Shown: positions 25,183 to 35,345, numbered from the stretch's first letter. The stretch: DNA of 64,000 nucleotides from an uncultured Lactococcus sp. (GCF_934191625.1 NZ_CAKPUG010000002.1:62001-126000), one strand, 5' to 3'. The notes: generated from the letters alone by a model not told the origin. Numbers and translations: made by a program.

Positions 25183-27111
25183 ATGAAGTTATCACAAGCG
25201 ACATCAGAAAATTTGATTTTCTTGGAACAAGACTTTACGACGAAAGATGAAATCTTTGAATTTGTAGCTCAAAAGCTTGCGGGAGAAAATAAGATTGGGT
25301 CAGCAGAAGTATTTAAAAATGCTCTGTATTCACGTGAAGATATGGGTATTACAGGTTTTGAGAATGGCTTAGCTATCCCTCATGGTAAATCATCAACAGT
25401 AAGAGAAGCTACTTTTGCAGTGGTACGCCTGACTCAGCCTTTAACTCCAAGCGCTTATTCGTCACTAAACCCAGAAAATCAAGTAGACACACTCTTCGTA
25501 TTAGCGATACCTGAGAATCAAGCAGGAACTTTACATTTAACACTCCTCGCAGACTTAGCTGGACGTTTAGGTGATACAGACTATCTGAATAAAATAAAAG
25601 CAGCAAGAACCCCTGAAGAAATGCTAATGATTCTTGAAGAAGATGAGAAAGAGTCTATTGAAGAAACAGGTGATAAGGGATTAATATTAGGGATTACAGC
25701 TTGTGCCGCAGGAATCGCCCATACTTATATGGCTGCAGAGGCCATTATTAAAAAAGCTAAAGAAATGGGCTATCGGGCGAAAGTAGAAAAGCAAGGAGCA
25801 AATGGGATTGAAGACCGAATAACCATTCAAGAAGCGAACCAAGCCGTTGGAATTATTCTTGCTCATGATGTTGCTTTAAAAGAAATGGGACGCTTTAACA
25901 AACTACCAAAAGTAGATGTTAAAGTTGCAGAACCATTGAAGAATTCTGAAGCGTTGATTCAAGATTTATTAAATAAAGCTGAAAATTATACCCCGTCTAA
26001 AAATGTAGAAGAGATAGAGGAAATTGAGGAAAATAAAGGGTTTTGGGGAGAAGTCAAAGATTCTGTTTTGACCGGTATCTCCTATATTATTCCTATTATC
26101 ATTGCTGGAGGTATGATAGGGGCAATTGCCGTTATGATTACTCAAATATTTAACCTTCAGGGACAAATGGCGGCGCCTGTCGCTCCTGAAGTTAATGACT
26201 TTTGGCTTTACCTTCTTAAAACTTTAGGAGGAAATATGTTGGGCATTTTGATGCCTCCGATTCTTTCTGCTTACATGGCTTATTCTTTAGCGGATAAACC
26301 AGGTCTCGCACCAGGATTTGCGGCTGGTCTAGCCGCAACAGCGATTAATTCCGGATTTCTGGGGGCCATGCTTGGTGGTTTAGTTGCTGGTTTTCTGACG
26401 AAATGGATGAAGCAGAATATCAAAACAAGTGGTGTTTTAAAAGGTTTTGTTACCTTCTGGGTTTATCCCGTTGTTGGTACATTAATTACAGCAATTTTAA
26501 TGTTATTTATCATTGGGCAACCTGTAGCTTGGCTTAATACAACACTACTTAATTTCTTAGAGTCAATGCAAGGGACAAATGCAATTATTTTGGGAGCTAT
26601 TTTAGGAATGATGGTGTCATTTGACTTGGGAGGACCAGTAAATAAAGCTGCTTATGCCTTTTGTATAGGTGCGATGGCTTCTGGTAACTTTATTCCATAT
26701 GCTATCTTTGCATCAGTAAAAATGGTTTCCGCTTTTTCACTCTCAGCTGCTATGTTCCTTAAAAAAGACTTGTGGACAAAAGAAGAACGCGAAATTGGAA
26801 CGCAAACTTGGATTCTTGGCTTTGCAGGAATTACCGAAGGTGCGATTCCAGTAGCTATGGGGGATCCGATTCGTATTTTAGGCTCATTTATTGGGGGTTC
26901 ACTTGTCACAGGAGCGATTGTTGCTTCTGCAAATATTGGCTTGAACGTGCCTGGTGCCGGTATTTTCTCTCTCGCCTTACTCCAAGGAGAACATGGCTTG
27001 CTCCATGCTGATCTTATCTGGTTTGGCGCAGCATTACTAGGTGCAGCAATCTCAACATTACTCTTGATTATCACGCGACAAGGTAAATTAAAAAAAATAG
27101 CAAAAAAATAA
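25183..27111 (+). CDS. mngA: Fructose-family PTS EIIABC, MngA-like
   Basis: Phosphorylates its sugar during import. 642 residues in A-B-C order. EIIA (1-150) has phosphorylated His67 in GLAIPHGK. EIIB (about 165-265) has Cys174 in ITACAAGIAHTYMAA. EIIC (about 290-640) has multiple membrane segments, including PPILSAYMAYSLADKPG and FDLGGPVNKAAYAF. Size and domain order equal Escherichia coli MngA, the 2-O-alpha-mannosyl-D-glycerate transporter. The downstream MngB-like mannosidase makes the same substrate likely. ATG after AAGGAGATGC. Confidence 0.85.
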   Translation: MKLSQATSENLIFLEQDFTTKDEIFEFVAQKLAGENKIGSAEVFKNALYSREDMGITGFENGLAIPHGKSSTVREATFAVVRLTQPLTPSAYSSLNPENQVDTLFVLAIPENQAGTLHLTLLADLAGRLGDTDYLNKIKAARTPEEMLMILEEDEKESIEETGDKGLILGITACAAGIAHTYMAAEAIIKKAKEMGYRAKVEKQGANGIEDRITIQEANQAVGIILAHDVALKEMGRFNKLPKVDVKVAEPLKNSEALIQDLLNKAENYTPSKNVEEIEEIEENKGFWGEVKDSVLTGISYIIPIIIAGGMIGAIAVMITQIFNLQGQMAAPVAPEVNDFWLYLLKTLGGNMLGILMPPILSAYMAYSLADKPGLAPGFAAGLAATAINSGFLGAMLGGLVAGFLTKWMKQNIKTSGVLKGFVTFWVYPVVGTLITAILMLFIIGQPVAWLNTTLLNFLESMQGTNAIILGAILGMMVSFDLGGPVNKAAYAFCIGAMASGNFIPYAIFASVKMVSAFSLSAAMFLKKDLWTKEEREIGTQTWILGFAGITEGAIPVAMGDPIRILGSFIGGSLVTGAIVASANIGLNVPGAGIFSLALLQGEHGLLHADLIWFGAALLGAAISTLLLIITRQGKLKKIAKK

Positions 27112-27135
27112 AAATTAGAAAAAGGTTTTATAATT

Positions 27136-29718
27136 ATGACGAAAAAACGTGTGCACGTTGTGCCTCATATGCATTGGGACAGAGAATGGTATTTTTCAAC
27201 TGAAGAAAGTCAAATACTTTTAGTCAACAATATGGAAGAGATAATGGAAATGCTGGAAAGCAATCCAGATTATCCAAGCTATGTTCTGGATGGACAGACA
27301 GCTATTTTAGAGGATTATTTCCAAGTGAAACCCGAGAATAAAGCAAGGGTAAAAAAACTAGTCCAAGCTGGAAGATTAATTGTTGGGCCATGGGTATCGC
27401 AAACGGATGAGATGACTGTAGGAAGCGAATCCATCACGCGTAATCTTCTTTATGGCTATAAAGATTCAATAGCTTTAGGACAACCTATGTCTATTGGTTA
27501 TTTACCGGATTCTTTTGGGCAAACCAGTCAACTGCCAATGTACCTTAATCAGTTTGATATTCAATATTCTATTTTCTGGCGAGGTGTTTCTGAAAGACAT
27601 GGTACAGACAAAACAGAATTTTATTGGGAGTCAGATGATGGTTCTAAAGTTTTGGTTCAACTTTTCCCACTTGGTTACGCCATTGGGAAGTACTTACCTA
27701 TGGAAAAAGAAGCATTAAAACAGCGTATGGATAAGTATTTTCAAGTTCTTGATAGAGGTGCTACAGGTGTTACTCAAGTTCTACCAAATGGGCATGATCA
27801 GATGCCTATTCAGCAAAATATTTTTGAAGTTTTAGAGCAGCTACGTCAGCTTTATCCAGAACGAGATTTTTTCTTAAGCAAGTACGAAAATGTTTTTGAA
27901 GAAATCGAGAAAAATGAAAATCTTGATACAATTAAAGGGGAATTCCTTGATGGCAAGTATTCTCGTGTGCATCGTTCGATCTTCGCAACCCGCCAAGACT
28001 TGAAATCATTGAATACACGTATTGAAAATAAAGTTACACATATTCTTGAACCTTTAATGTCAATAGCTTATGCGCATGGATTTGCTTATGAACATGGACT
28101 GCTAGAAGTTATCTGGAAACTATTACTGAAAAACCATGCACATGATTCAATGGGGGCTTGCTGTTCAGATAAAGTCCACCAAGAGATAAAAGCCCGTTAC
28201 TTTGAAGCTGAAGAACGTACCGACCGACTGATTGATTTTTATAAACGCAAAATTACGGAAGCATCACCTGATAAATTAGGAATGGATAAGTTAGCTCTTT
28301 TTAACTTTTTACCTTACCAAGAAGAACGATTAATTAAAACAACAGTAACAACACGTATGAAAGCTTTTCAGCTTGTAGATAGTAAAGGAAATGCAATAGA
28401 CTATCATTTACGTTCTGTGAAAGAGTTAGATCCTGGGCTTATTGACCGTCAAATTGTCCATTACGGTAATTATGAACCTTTTTATGAATACGAGATTGAA
28501 TTGATTCGAACTTTGCCGGCTATGGGATATGAAATACTTTTCATTAAGAAGTCAGAAAAGATGGAGATACAAGAAGATTCTGTATCAAAAATTGAAACAG
28601 AGTTTTATGAGATTTGCCCCAATCTCGATGGTACAGTTGATATATATGATAAGAAGCAAGACCTTAAATATAAAAATGTATTTGCTTTAGATGATACTGC
28701 TGACGATGGAGACGAATATGACTTTTCACCCTTACCTAATGAAACACCTCTCTCATCCCTTGGAAAAAGTCAAGCACAAGTGATGCTGCAAGAATTTGAA
28801 CATGAGTTTGTACTCACAAGTAAATATACTTTTTCAGTTCCCAAGGAATTAACACCAGAGCGGCAACGGAGTAATGAATATATTGGTATCCCTGTAGTCT
28901 TAAAGTTATTGATGTCTAAAATATCTCGTATTATTGAAATTGAACTTACAGTTGACAATACAGCAAAAGATCATCGTTTACGTCTACTTATTCCAACAGG
29001 TATTGCATCTAATGTCAGCTTTGCAAGTAATCAATATGGAGTGATTGAACGCCCTGTTGTTGATGAAGCCTTATCCTATTGGAAAGAAGAAGATTGGGAT
29101 GAACGTCCAGATGCTATCTATCCTTTTCTTGGGCATGTTGGTTTATTCAATGCGCAGACTTCTGTAGGTGTTTTGACTAATTCCAGTCGGGAATACGAAA
29201 TTACAGGAAGTGCCTATGATACGATTGCAATTACCGTCTTACGCTCAATTGGAGTACTGGGTAAAGAAGAAATGCATCGCCGACCAGGTCGTCCATCTGG
29301 AATTAAATTAGAAACACCTGATTCCCAAATGTTAGGCGAAATTAGGCTTAATCTAGCATTGACTTTTACAAAAAATAGGGTAGAAGTCGCACAAGATGAA
29401 AAAAACTATTTAACTCAAGTTGAAACTTATAACCAAATGCCTTATCATGCCATGAAATTGAATAAAAGTAAGCAAAAAACTCCTACAACTTTCTCTCTTT
29501 TCCACATTAAAAATAGAGAATTAGTGATGACTACTGTCAAAAAGGCAGAAGATTCAATTGAATTATTGGCTCGCTTTTATAACCCTAGTCAACAAAATGT
29601 CTATTTGTCAATGGACGATAAGGAAAGTTTCATCCTTTACTCTTTAAATGAAGTCATTCGTGACAGAGCTTTTGATGGCAAGGTGAAACCCAACCAAGTG
29701 GTTACAGTTCGTTTGTAA
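27136..29718 (+). CDS. mngB: GH38 alpha-mannosidase, MngB-like
   Basis: Hydrolyses imported 6-phosphomannosyl-glycerate to mannose 6-phosphate and glycerate (function known for Escherichia coli MngB). The 860 residues begin with the zinc-site signature PHMHWDREWYFSTEES (H11, H13, D15 region), the nucleophile D125 in GYLPDSFGQ and the second zinc segment NHAHDSMGACCSDK. Long stretches such as LLVNNMEEI, YVLDGQTAILEDYF, WRGVSERHGTDKTEF and LPNGHDQMP are recognisable from MngB itself, not just from the family. It lies 24 bp after the PTS gene. Confidence 0.92.
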   Translation: MTKKRVHVVPHMHWDREWYFSTEESQILLVNNMEEIMEMLESNPDYPSYVLDGQTAILEDYFQVKPENKARVKKLVQAGRLIVGPWVSQTDEMTVGSESITRNLLYGYKDSIALGQPMSIGYLPDSFGQTSQLPMYLNQFDIQYSIFWRGVSERHGTDKTEFYWESDDGSKVLVQLFPLGYAIGKYLPMEKEALKQRMDKYFQVLDRGATGVTQVLPNGHDQMPIQQNIFEVLEQLRQLYPERDFFLSKYENVFEEIEKNENLDTIKGEFLDGKYSRVHRSIFATRQDLKSLNTRIENKVTHILEPLMSIAYAHGFAYEHGLLEVIWKLLLKNHAHDSMGACCSDKVHQEIKARYFEAEERTDRLIDFYKRKITEASPDKLGMDKLALFNFLPYQEERLIKTTVTTRMKAFQLVDSKGNAIDYHLRSVKELDPGLIDRQIVHYGNYEPFYEYEIELIRTLPAMGYEILFIKKSEKMEIQEDSVSKIETEFYEICPNLDGTVDIYDKKQDLKYKNVFALDDTADDGDEYDFSPLPNETPLSSLGKSQAQVMLQEFEHEFVLTSKYTFSVPKELTPERQRSNEYIGIPVVLKLLMSKISRIIEIELTVDNTAKDHRLRLLIPTGIASNVSFASNQYGVIERPVVDEALSYWKEEDWDERPDAIYPFLGHVGLFNAQTSVGVLTNSSREYEITGSAYDTIAITVLRSIGVLGKEEMHRRPGRPSGIKLETPDSQMLGEIRLNLALTFTKNRVEVAQDEKNYLTQVETYNQMPYHAMKLNKSKQKTPTTFSLFHIKNRELVMTTVKKAEDSIELLARFYNPSQQNVYLSMDDKESFILYSLNEVIRDRAFDGKVKPNQVVTVRL

Positions 29719-29728
29719 TTTATATATG

Positions 29729-29763
29729 AAGAGCAGTGTTTTCTATAGGAAAGGACTGCTCTT
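29729..29763 (+). repeat. Intercistronic hairpin between mngB and the glycerate kinase
   Basis: AAGAGCAGT (29729-29737) pairs with ACTGCTCTT (29755-29763) over a 17-nt loop; the T-run after it is short. It may reduce read-through or protect the upstream mRNA. Confidence 0.55.
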
Positions 29764-29783
29764 TCATTGAAAGGAAGAGAAAG

Positions 29784-30890
29784 ATGTTAAAAAATATTGT
29801 AGTGGCTATTGATTCATACAAAGGCTCAGCAAGCAGCCGAGAATTAAATATGGCCGTAGAATCAGGAATACTAGAAGTTCTTCCTAACTGTACTGTAAAG
29901 ACATTTGAAATTTCGGATGGCGGTGAAGGTACAATTTTAGCACTCCATCATGGGTTGGGAGGGCACATGGTAGAAGTAGAAACAGTGGATTTATTAAATC
30001 GTCCAACTGTTGCATCTTATCTTCTTTATAAAGATAAGGCATTTATTGAAGCCGCCGAGGTTGTAGGCATTGATAAAATAAAGCCAGATGAATATACTTT
30101 CCAAAATACATCAAGTTTTGGGTTGGCAAAACTTTTCTTAGATGCAAAACAAAAAGGAGCAAAAGAAATAACTCTCTCACTTGGAGGTACAGGGACTTCA
30201 GATGGTGGGGTAGGTCTTTTACAGGGGCTAGGAGTGGAAGTAAATAATTTGATTGAATTTTCTGAGATAGATTTTTCTAAAAGAGAAGACTTTTCTGGTA
30301 TTCAGTTAACTGCACTTGCGGACGTTACTAACCCTTTTGCGGGGGAGCATGGTTTTGTCAAGTATTTTGGGAAGCAAAAGGGAGGAACAGCTGAACTTAT
30401 TGAAATTTATGATAAGAAAGCTCAACAATTTGTCAATTATATCAAAAAACGCTATCAGTTTGATTTGCAGAAAATATCAGGTACAGGTGCTGCTGGAGGA
30501 CTTGGAGCTGCTATTTTCTTGCTTGGAGGTACTATTGAACCGGGGTTTTCAACGATTGCGAAATTACTCAAAATCGAAAAAGAAATCAAAAAAGCAGACT
30601 TAGTAATTACTGGTGAAGGAAAGATGGATAATCAGACTGCACATGGTAAAGTACCTTACGGCATAGCAAAGCTAGCCCAAGAGCATGGTGTCCCAACTTT
30701 AGCTTTTTGTGGGACACTCAATGAAGATTTAGGGAAAACGGAGGAACTTTTCATTGCAGCGTTCTCTATTCAGCAAAAACCTCTTTCTCTTGAAGAAGCT
30801 ATGCACAAAGATAAAACGTGCAAGAATATAAAACGGCTTACAAAAAATGCTATTCGGACTTTAACTTATAGGAATAAGAAACTTGATTAA
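29784..30890 (+). CDS. Glycerate kinase (copy 2, mannosylglycerate locus)
   Basis: 368 residues from the ATG at 29784, which follows AAAGGAAGAG. A longer frame starting 48 bp upstream runs through the hairpin and adds non-family residues. GlxK/GarK-family marks: DSYKGSASSRELNMAV, LGGTGTSDGGVGLLQGLGV, GTGAAGGLGAAIF, ITGEGKMDNQTAHGKVPYG. It would phosphorylate the glycerate released by the mannosidase. It differs at many positions from the copy at 14297, so the two are old paralogues rather than a recent duplication. Confidence 0.92.
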   Translation: MLKNIVVAIDSYKGSASSRELNMAVESGILEVLPNCTVKTFEISDGGEGTILALHHGLGGHMVEVETVDLLNRPTVASYLLYKDKAFIEAAEVVGIDKIKPDEYTFQNTSSFGLAKLFLDAKQKGAKEITLSLGGTGTSDGGVGLLQGLGVEVNNLIEFSEIDFSKREDFSGIQLTALADVTNPFAGEHGFVKYFGKQKGGTAELIEIYDKKAQQFVNYIKKRYQFDLQKISGTGAAGGLGAAIFLLGGTIEPGFSTIAKLLKIEKEIKKADLVITGEGKMDNQTAHGKVPYGIAKLAQEHGVPTLAFCGTLNEDLGKTEELFIAAFSIQQKPLSLEEAMHKDKTCKNIKRLTKNAIRTLTYRNKKLD

Positions 30891-31186
30891 CACATATAAA
30901 ACTCCACACCTATACTCCCCAAATTCACCAAGAAGATGTTAAAATAATATTGTACGAATAATTTTACTCATATTAAGTGAAAAATATCCTAATTATTATC
31001 AGATAACAAATTTAATGAAAACGAGGCGATTGTGTAAGCTTTGGCAATGGCCTTTTTATATGTCGGCCAAAATTAAATCTTACTTTCTGTAAAATAAAAA
31101 AGTATTGATATTGCGACTTAAAAGTAGAGGTTTGCGTACGTGCCATTTTTGGTAATATATTTAATTTTTCTATTCTTGGAGGATTT
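30891..31186. other. Gap before the EIICBA gene
   Basis: 296 bp without a credible gene. TTTGGC near 31040 can pair with GCCAAA near 31065, a weak hairpin. The last 15 bases hold the ribosome binding site TTGGAGG. No convincing terminator or antiterminator element was identified. Confidence 0.35.
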
Positions 31187-33154
31187 ATGAAAGAATACAT
31201 GCAGAAGATGGGCCGATCGCTCATGCTTCCGGTTGCGACTTTACCTGTCGCAGCTTTATTTACAGGGATTGGATATTGGATTGATCCTACGGGCTGGGGG
31301 GCTAATAATGTATTAGCAGCCTTTATGATTCAAGCCGGACAAACGATTCTGAATAACTTAGGATTACTCTTTGCTGTTGGGCTGGCCTTTGGAATGTCCA
31401 AGGACAAAGATGGCTCTGCAGCATTGGCTGGGGTAGTATCCTTCCTTGTTCCTATGACCTTACTCAATCCAGACTCTGTGGCGCTCTTGCAAAGAATTGA
31501 CATGGAAAAAGTGAATACTGCATTCACTAAGATTAATAACGGGAACGTTTTTATAGGGATTTTAGCCGGTCTAATCGCAGCAGCAGTTTATAATAAGTTC
31601 AGCAACACGAAATTGCCGATGGCCTTTTCTTTCTTTAGTGGACGTCGTTTAGTGCCAATACTTACTGCGGTTATCATGGCCGCACTTTCAGCTGTTTTAC
31701 TTTTCCTTTGGCCTGCCGTTTTCGGAGGATTAACAACTTTTGGTAAAGCTATCGTTAACCTCGGTCCTCTAGGAGCTGGGATTTACGGTTTCTCGAACCG
31801 TTTGTTAATCCCAACAGGAATGCATCACGCGCTCAATAATGTTTTCTGGTTTGATGCTGCGGGTATTAATGACATTGGTAATTTCTGGAAAAATATAGGA
31901 ACTCAAGGGATAACAGGGCGTTATCAAGCGGGTTTCTTCCCAATCATGATGTTTGGCTTACCTGCAGGTGCATATGCTATTTATCGTAATGCACGTCCCG
32001 AAAAGAAAAAAGCGACAGCCTCCCTTATGCTTGCTGCCGGCTTTGCTTCATTTTTCACTGGTGTAACGGAACCTTTGGAATTCTCTTTCATGTTTGTTGC
32101 TTGGCCACTTTATGTGGTGCACGCCGTATTAACAGGGATTTCAATGTTTATTGCTGCGGTCTTCCATTGGACTGCCGGCTTTAATTTCTCTGCTGGACTG
32201 ATCGACTTCATGCTGAGCTTACGCGTGCCTATTGCGAATCAACCTTATATGCTTCTCATACTCGGTTTAGTTATGGCGGTTATTTATTACTTTACTTTTG
32301 ACTTTGTTATTAAGAGATTTAACATGATGACACCAGGTCGTGAAGAAGGCGTGGAAGGTGAAGAAGAACCAGATTTATCTTCTGCAGATGAAAAATTTGC
32401 CTATCTTGCTGGCCGTATTTATCAGGGTCTGGGTGCCGATAATCTTAAAACAGTTGATAATTGTACGACACGCTTACGTTTGACTGTAGACAATTCTGAC
32501 CGTGTAGATCAAGCTGCAATCAAAGCAACTGGTGTACCAGGAGTACGCATTTTAGATAAAAAGAATGTCCAAGTCATCGTAGGTACAGAAGTGCAATTTG
32601 TGGCGGATGAATTGAAAAAAATTCAACAAACTGGTGAAGTTCCGGACCATATTGTAGCAGCAACAAAAGAAACTGCTCAGACAGATACTGAAGCAATCAC
32701 GCAAGAAATATTTGCTGTTGCTACAGGTAAAGTTATGCCAATCACGGAAGTTCCGGATCAAGTTTTCTCAGCTCAAATGATGGGAGATGGCTTTGCGATA
32801 TTACCAACAAAAGAAGAAGTATTTGCACCAATCTCAGGTAAAATAACAAATATCTTCCCCACCAAACATGCAATGGGAATTCAGACAGAATCCGGCTTAG
32901 AAGTTCTCTTACATATGGGACTAGATACGGTTGAGCTTAAAGGTGAGCCGTTTAAGTTGTCTGTTTCTGAAGGTCAAGTTCTTAAAAAAGGTGATAAGAT
33001 TGCTGAAATGGATCTGCAAAAAATTAAAGCTGCAGGAAAAGGTTCAGAAATTATTGTTGCTTTTACCAATGCGGAACATTTAGAAGATATCACCCTTACA
33101 AAAACGGGGAATGTTATTGCTAATCTCGTGATTGGTAAAGTTACAAGTAAATAA
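31187..33154 (+). CDS. PTS EIICBA, glucose/N-acetylglucosamine family
   Basis: Imports and phosphorylates a hexose or amino sugar. 655 residues: membrane EIIC (about 1-390, with MLPVATLPVAALF, NRLLIPTGMHHALN and FFTGVTEPLEFSFMF), EIIB (about 395-475, phosphocysteine in NCTTRLRLTVDN) and EIIA (about 515-645, HMGLDTVELKG). The EIIC and linker (MMTPGREE) look closer to NagE than to PtsG as I remember them. With a chitinase and LPMO nearby, N-acetylglucosamine is a plausible substrate, but glucose cannot be excluded. Confidence 0.88.
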   Translation: MKEYMQKMGRSLMLPVATLPVAALFTGIGYWIDPTGWGANNVLAAFMIQAGQTILNNLGLLFAVGLAFGMSKDKDGSAALAGVVSFLVPMTLLNPDSVALLQRIDMEKVNTAFTKINNGNVFIGILAGLIAAAVYNKFSNTKLPMAFSFFSGRRLVPILTAVIMAALSAVLLFLWPAVFGGLTTFGKAIVNLGPLGAGIYGFSNRLLIPTGMHHALNNVFWFDAAGINDIGNFWKNIGTQGITGRYQAGFFPIMMFGLPAGAYAIYRNARPEKKKATASLMLAAGFASFFTGVTEPLEFSFMFVAWPLYVVHAVLTGISMFIAAVFHWTAGFNFSAGLIDFMLSLRVPIANQPYMLLILGLVMAVIYYFTFDFVIKRFNMMTPGREEGVEGEEEPDLSSADEKFAYLAGRIYQGLGADNLKTVDNCTTRLRLTVDNSDRVDQAAIKATGVPGVRILDKKNVQVIVGTEVQFVADELKKIQQTGEVPDHIVAATKETAQTDTEAITQEIFAVATGKVMPITEVPDQVFSAQMMGDGFAILPTKEEVFAPISGKITNIFPTKHAMGIQTESGLEVLLHMGLDTVELKGEPFKLSVSEGQVLKKGDKIAEMDLQKIKAAGKGSEIIVAFTNAEHLEDITLTKTGNVIANLVIGKVTSK

Positions 33155-33232
33155 AAGAAGAAGTGGAATTAGTTCCACTTTTTATTTTGTATAAATTGAG
33201 AAATTCTTACTTCTAAATTTTTAGGTTTTTAC

Positions 33233-33261
33233 TTGACTTTATAAGTTTACAAATGTAAACT
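33233..33261 (+). promoter_or_regulatory. copB promoter with cop box
   Basis: TTGACT (33233-33238), 17 bp, TAAACT (33256-33261). The spacer contains TACAAATGTA (33248-33257), a perfect match to the CopY/CopR operator TACANNTGTA, so repression relieved by copper is expected. Confidence 0.85.
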
Positions 33262-33308
33262 ATATATGTAAGGTTATTAAAAGAACAGAAAATTTTAAGG
33301 AGGTTGAG

Positions 33309-35345
33309 ATGAAAGATGAACATACAGAGCATATGCATCATGAGATGCATGATATGTCAGAAATGGACCACCATGAAGGACATGATATGATGAACCATGG
33401 AGGTCACATGATGCATATGGGCGATATGGGCAAGAAGCTAAAGGTTAGTATTGCCTTGATGATCCCCTTGCTCGCTATATCAAGTATAGCTGGTTATCAA
33501 CTGATAAGTTTTCAAGGTGATTCGATTGTTAGACTTATTTTAGGAACCATTATTTTCTTCTATGGTGGAACACCTTTCTTTAGTGGAGCACGAGGAGAGT
33601 TCCAATCAAGAAAGCCTGCAATGATGATGCTCATTACGATGGGGATTGTCGTGGCTTATGCTTACTCTGTTTATGCTACGGTTTTATTATGGACCGGTGG
33701 TGAGGCAATGGATTTTTGGTTTGAGCTCTCGACCTTAATTGTTATCATGCTGGCAGGTCACATTATAGAGATGCGGGCGGTCAACCGTGCAGGTGATGCC
33801 CTTAAGGATCTCGCGTCTCTCATTCCTAAAAAAGCACATTTGAAAGATGGTAAAGATGTAGCCATATCTGAACTTCAAGTGGATGATATGCTTCTTGTAA
33901 AAGAAAATGAACGTATTCCAGCTGATGGGGTAGTTACATCAGAAACAAAACATTTGTCTATAGATGAGTCGATGATTACTGGTGAATCACGCTTAGTTTC
34001 GAAAGAAGTAGGCGATACAGTTTATGGCGGTTCATTAAATCAGAACCTTCCTTTTGAAATGAAAGTGTCCTCACTAGGTAAAGATTCTCTTCTAGCGCAA
34101 ATTGCCCAATTGGTGGAGAATGCTCAAAAACAAAAATCGGCCAGTGAAAACCTAGCAGATCGTGTGGCAGGTTGGCTTTTCTGGGCAGCATTGATTGTGG
34201 GTATAGGTTCCTTTATCATTTGGTATATCACTTCTTCATTAAGCTTCGCACTTATGACAGCAGTATCTGTCTTTGTCATTGCTTGTCCACATGCTTTGGG
34301 GCTAGCTGTACCTTTAGTTGTAGCACGCTTAACCAATCTTTCAGCTAAAAATGGCTTATTGATTCAAAATCGTACATCTCTTGAATCTATTGGTAAGATA
34401 AAATATGCGCTTATGGATAAAACCGGAACATTAACAGACGGAAAATTTAGTGTACGTCAAGTTGTCGATTTGGCTAAGGAAGATAAGGTAGATATTCTAC
34501 ATATTATGGCCGCATTAGAAAGTGGCTCAACACACCCTATTGCTCTATCAATTGTCAATGCTGTTGACGATTTGAAGTTAGAAGCAGAAAATCTGGAAAA
34601 TATTCCTGGTGTAGGCTTGAAAGGTACTGTCCAAGGAAGAAATTATAGTATCGTCTCTTACGCTTACCTCAAAGAAAATGGTATCGCGATTGATGAAGCA
34701 GAAGTTCAAAAAGTCTTTGACCAAGGTTTAACTGTTTCCTTCCTCATTTCCGACAAAAAAGTTTACGGCTTTGTAGGTTTAGGGGATTCACCGAAAGATG
34801 ATGCGAAATTCTTTATAGAAGAATTGAAAAAACGTGATATCATACCTGTAATGTTGACCGGAGATAATGAAGCTACCGCAGAAAAAATTGCAAGAAATCT
34901 TGGCATTGCGGAATACCGTGCCGAATTAAAACCAGAAGATAAAGCTAAGATTGTCCAGGATTATCAAGAAAAAGGTGGTGTTCTTTTTATCGGAGATGGT
35001 GTCAATGACTCGCCTGCGCTTGCTACAAGTGATCTCGGTATTGCTATAGGAGGTGGAACATCTGTCGCTATCAATACAGCAGATGTTGTCTTGGTCAATT
35101 CACATCCGAGTGATGTTTTAGCACTGATTGAGATAGCTAAACGCTCTAATCGAAAGATGAAGCAAAACCTATGGTTTGGTGCGGGTTATAACATTATTGC
35201 TATTCCTGTTGCTGCGGGAATTCTTTACCCAACATTTGGTATCTCTATTGATCCTCTTGCCGCTGCAATATTGATGAGTATCTCAACTGTAATTGTCTCC
35301 ATTAATGCAATGGGACTTAAATATCAAAGACCACAAGAAAAATAA
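33309..35345 (+). CDS. copB: Copper-exporting P1B-type ATPase CopB
   Basis: Exports copper (or silver) across the cytoplasmic membrane. 678 residues: a His/Met-rich N-terminus (about 1-42) instead of a CxxC metal-binding domain, then eight expected membrane helices. The intramembrane CPH motif (C326-P327-H328) defines the CopB subgroup. TGES, the phosphorylation motif DKTGTLT (D370) and GDGVNDSPAL are all present. ATG after AAGGAGGTTGAG. A cop box lies in its promoter; no copper chaperone or repressor gene is adjacent. Confidence 0.95.
   Translation: MKDEHTEHMHHEMHDMSEMDHHEGHDMMNHGGHMMHMGDMGKKLKVSIALMIPLLAISSIAGYQLISFQGDSIVRLILGTIIFFYGGTPFFSGARGEFQSRKPAMMMLITMGIVVAYAYSVYATVLLWTGGEAMDFWFELSTLIVIMLAGHIIEMRAVNRAGDALKDLASLIPKKAHLKDGKDVAISELQVDDMLLVKENERIPADGVVTSETKHLSIDESMITGESRLVSKEVGDTVYGGSLNQNLPFEMKVSSLGKDSLLAQIAQLVENAQKQKSASENLADRVAGWLFWAALIVGIGSFIIWYITSSLSFALMTAVSVFVIACPHALGLAVPLVVARLTNLSAKNGLLIQNRTSLESIGKIKYALMDKTGTLTDGKFSVRQVVDLAKEDKVDILHIMAALESGSTHPIALSIVNAVDDLKLEAENLENIPGVGLKGTVQGRNYSIVSYAYLKENGIAIDEAEVQKVFDQGLTVSFLISDKKVYGFVGLGDSPKDDAKFFIEELKKRDIIPVMLTGDNEATAEKIARNLGIAEYRAELKPEDKAKIVQDYQEKGGVLFIGDGVNDSPALATSDLGIAIGGGTSVAINTADVVLVNSHPSDVLALIEIAKRSNRKMKQNLWFGAGYNIIAIPVAAGILYPTFGISIDPLAAAILMSISTVIVSINAMGLKYQRPQEK

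Noticed and set aside
29736..29783. Earlier start for the second glycerate kinase
   Set aside because: It begins within the intercistronic hairpin and adds residues not seen in the family; AAAGGAAGAG precedes the ATG at 29784.
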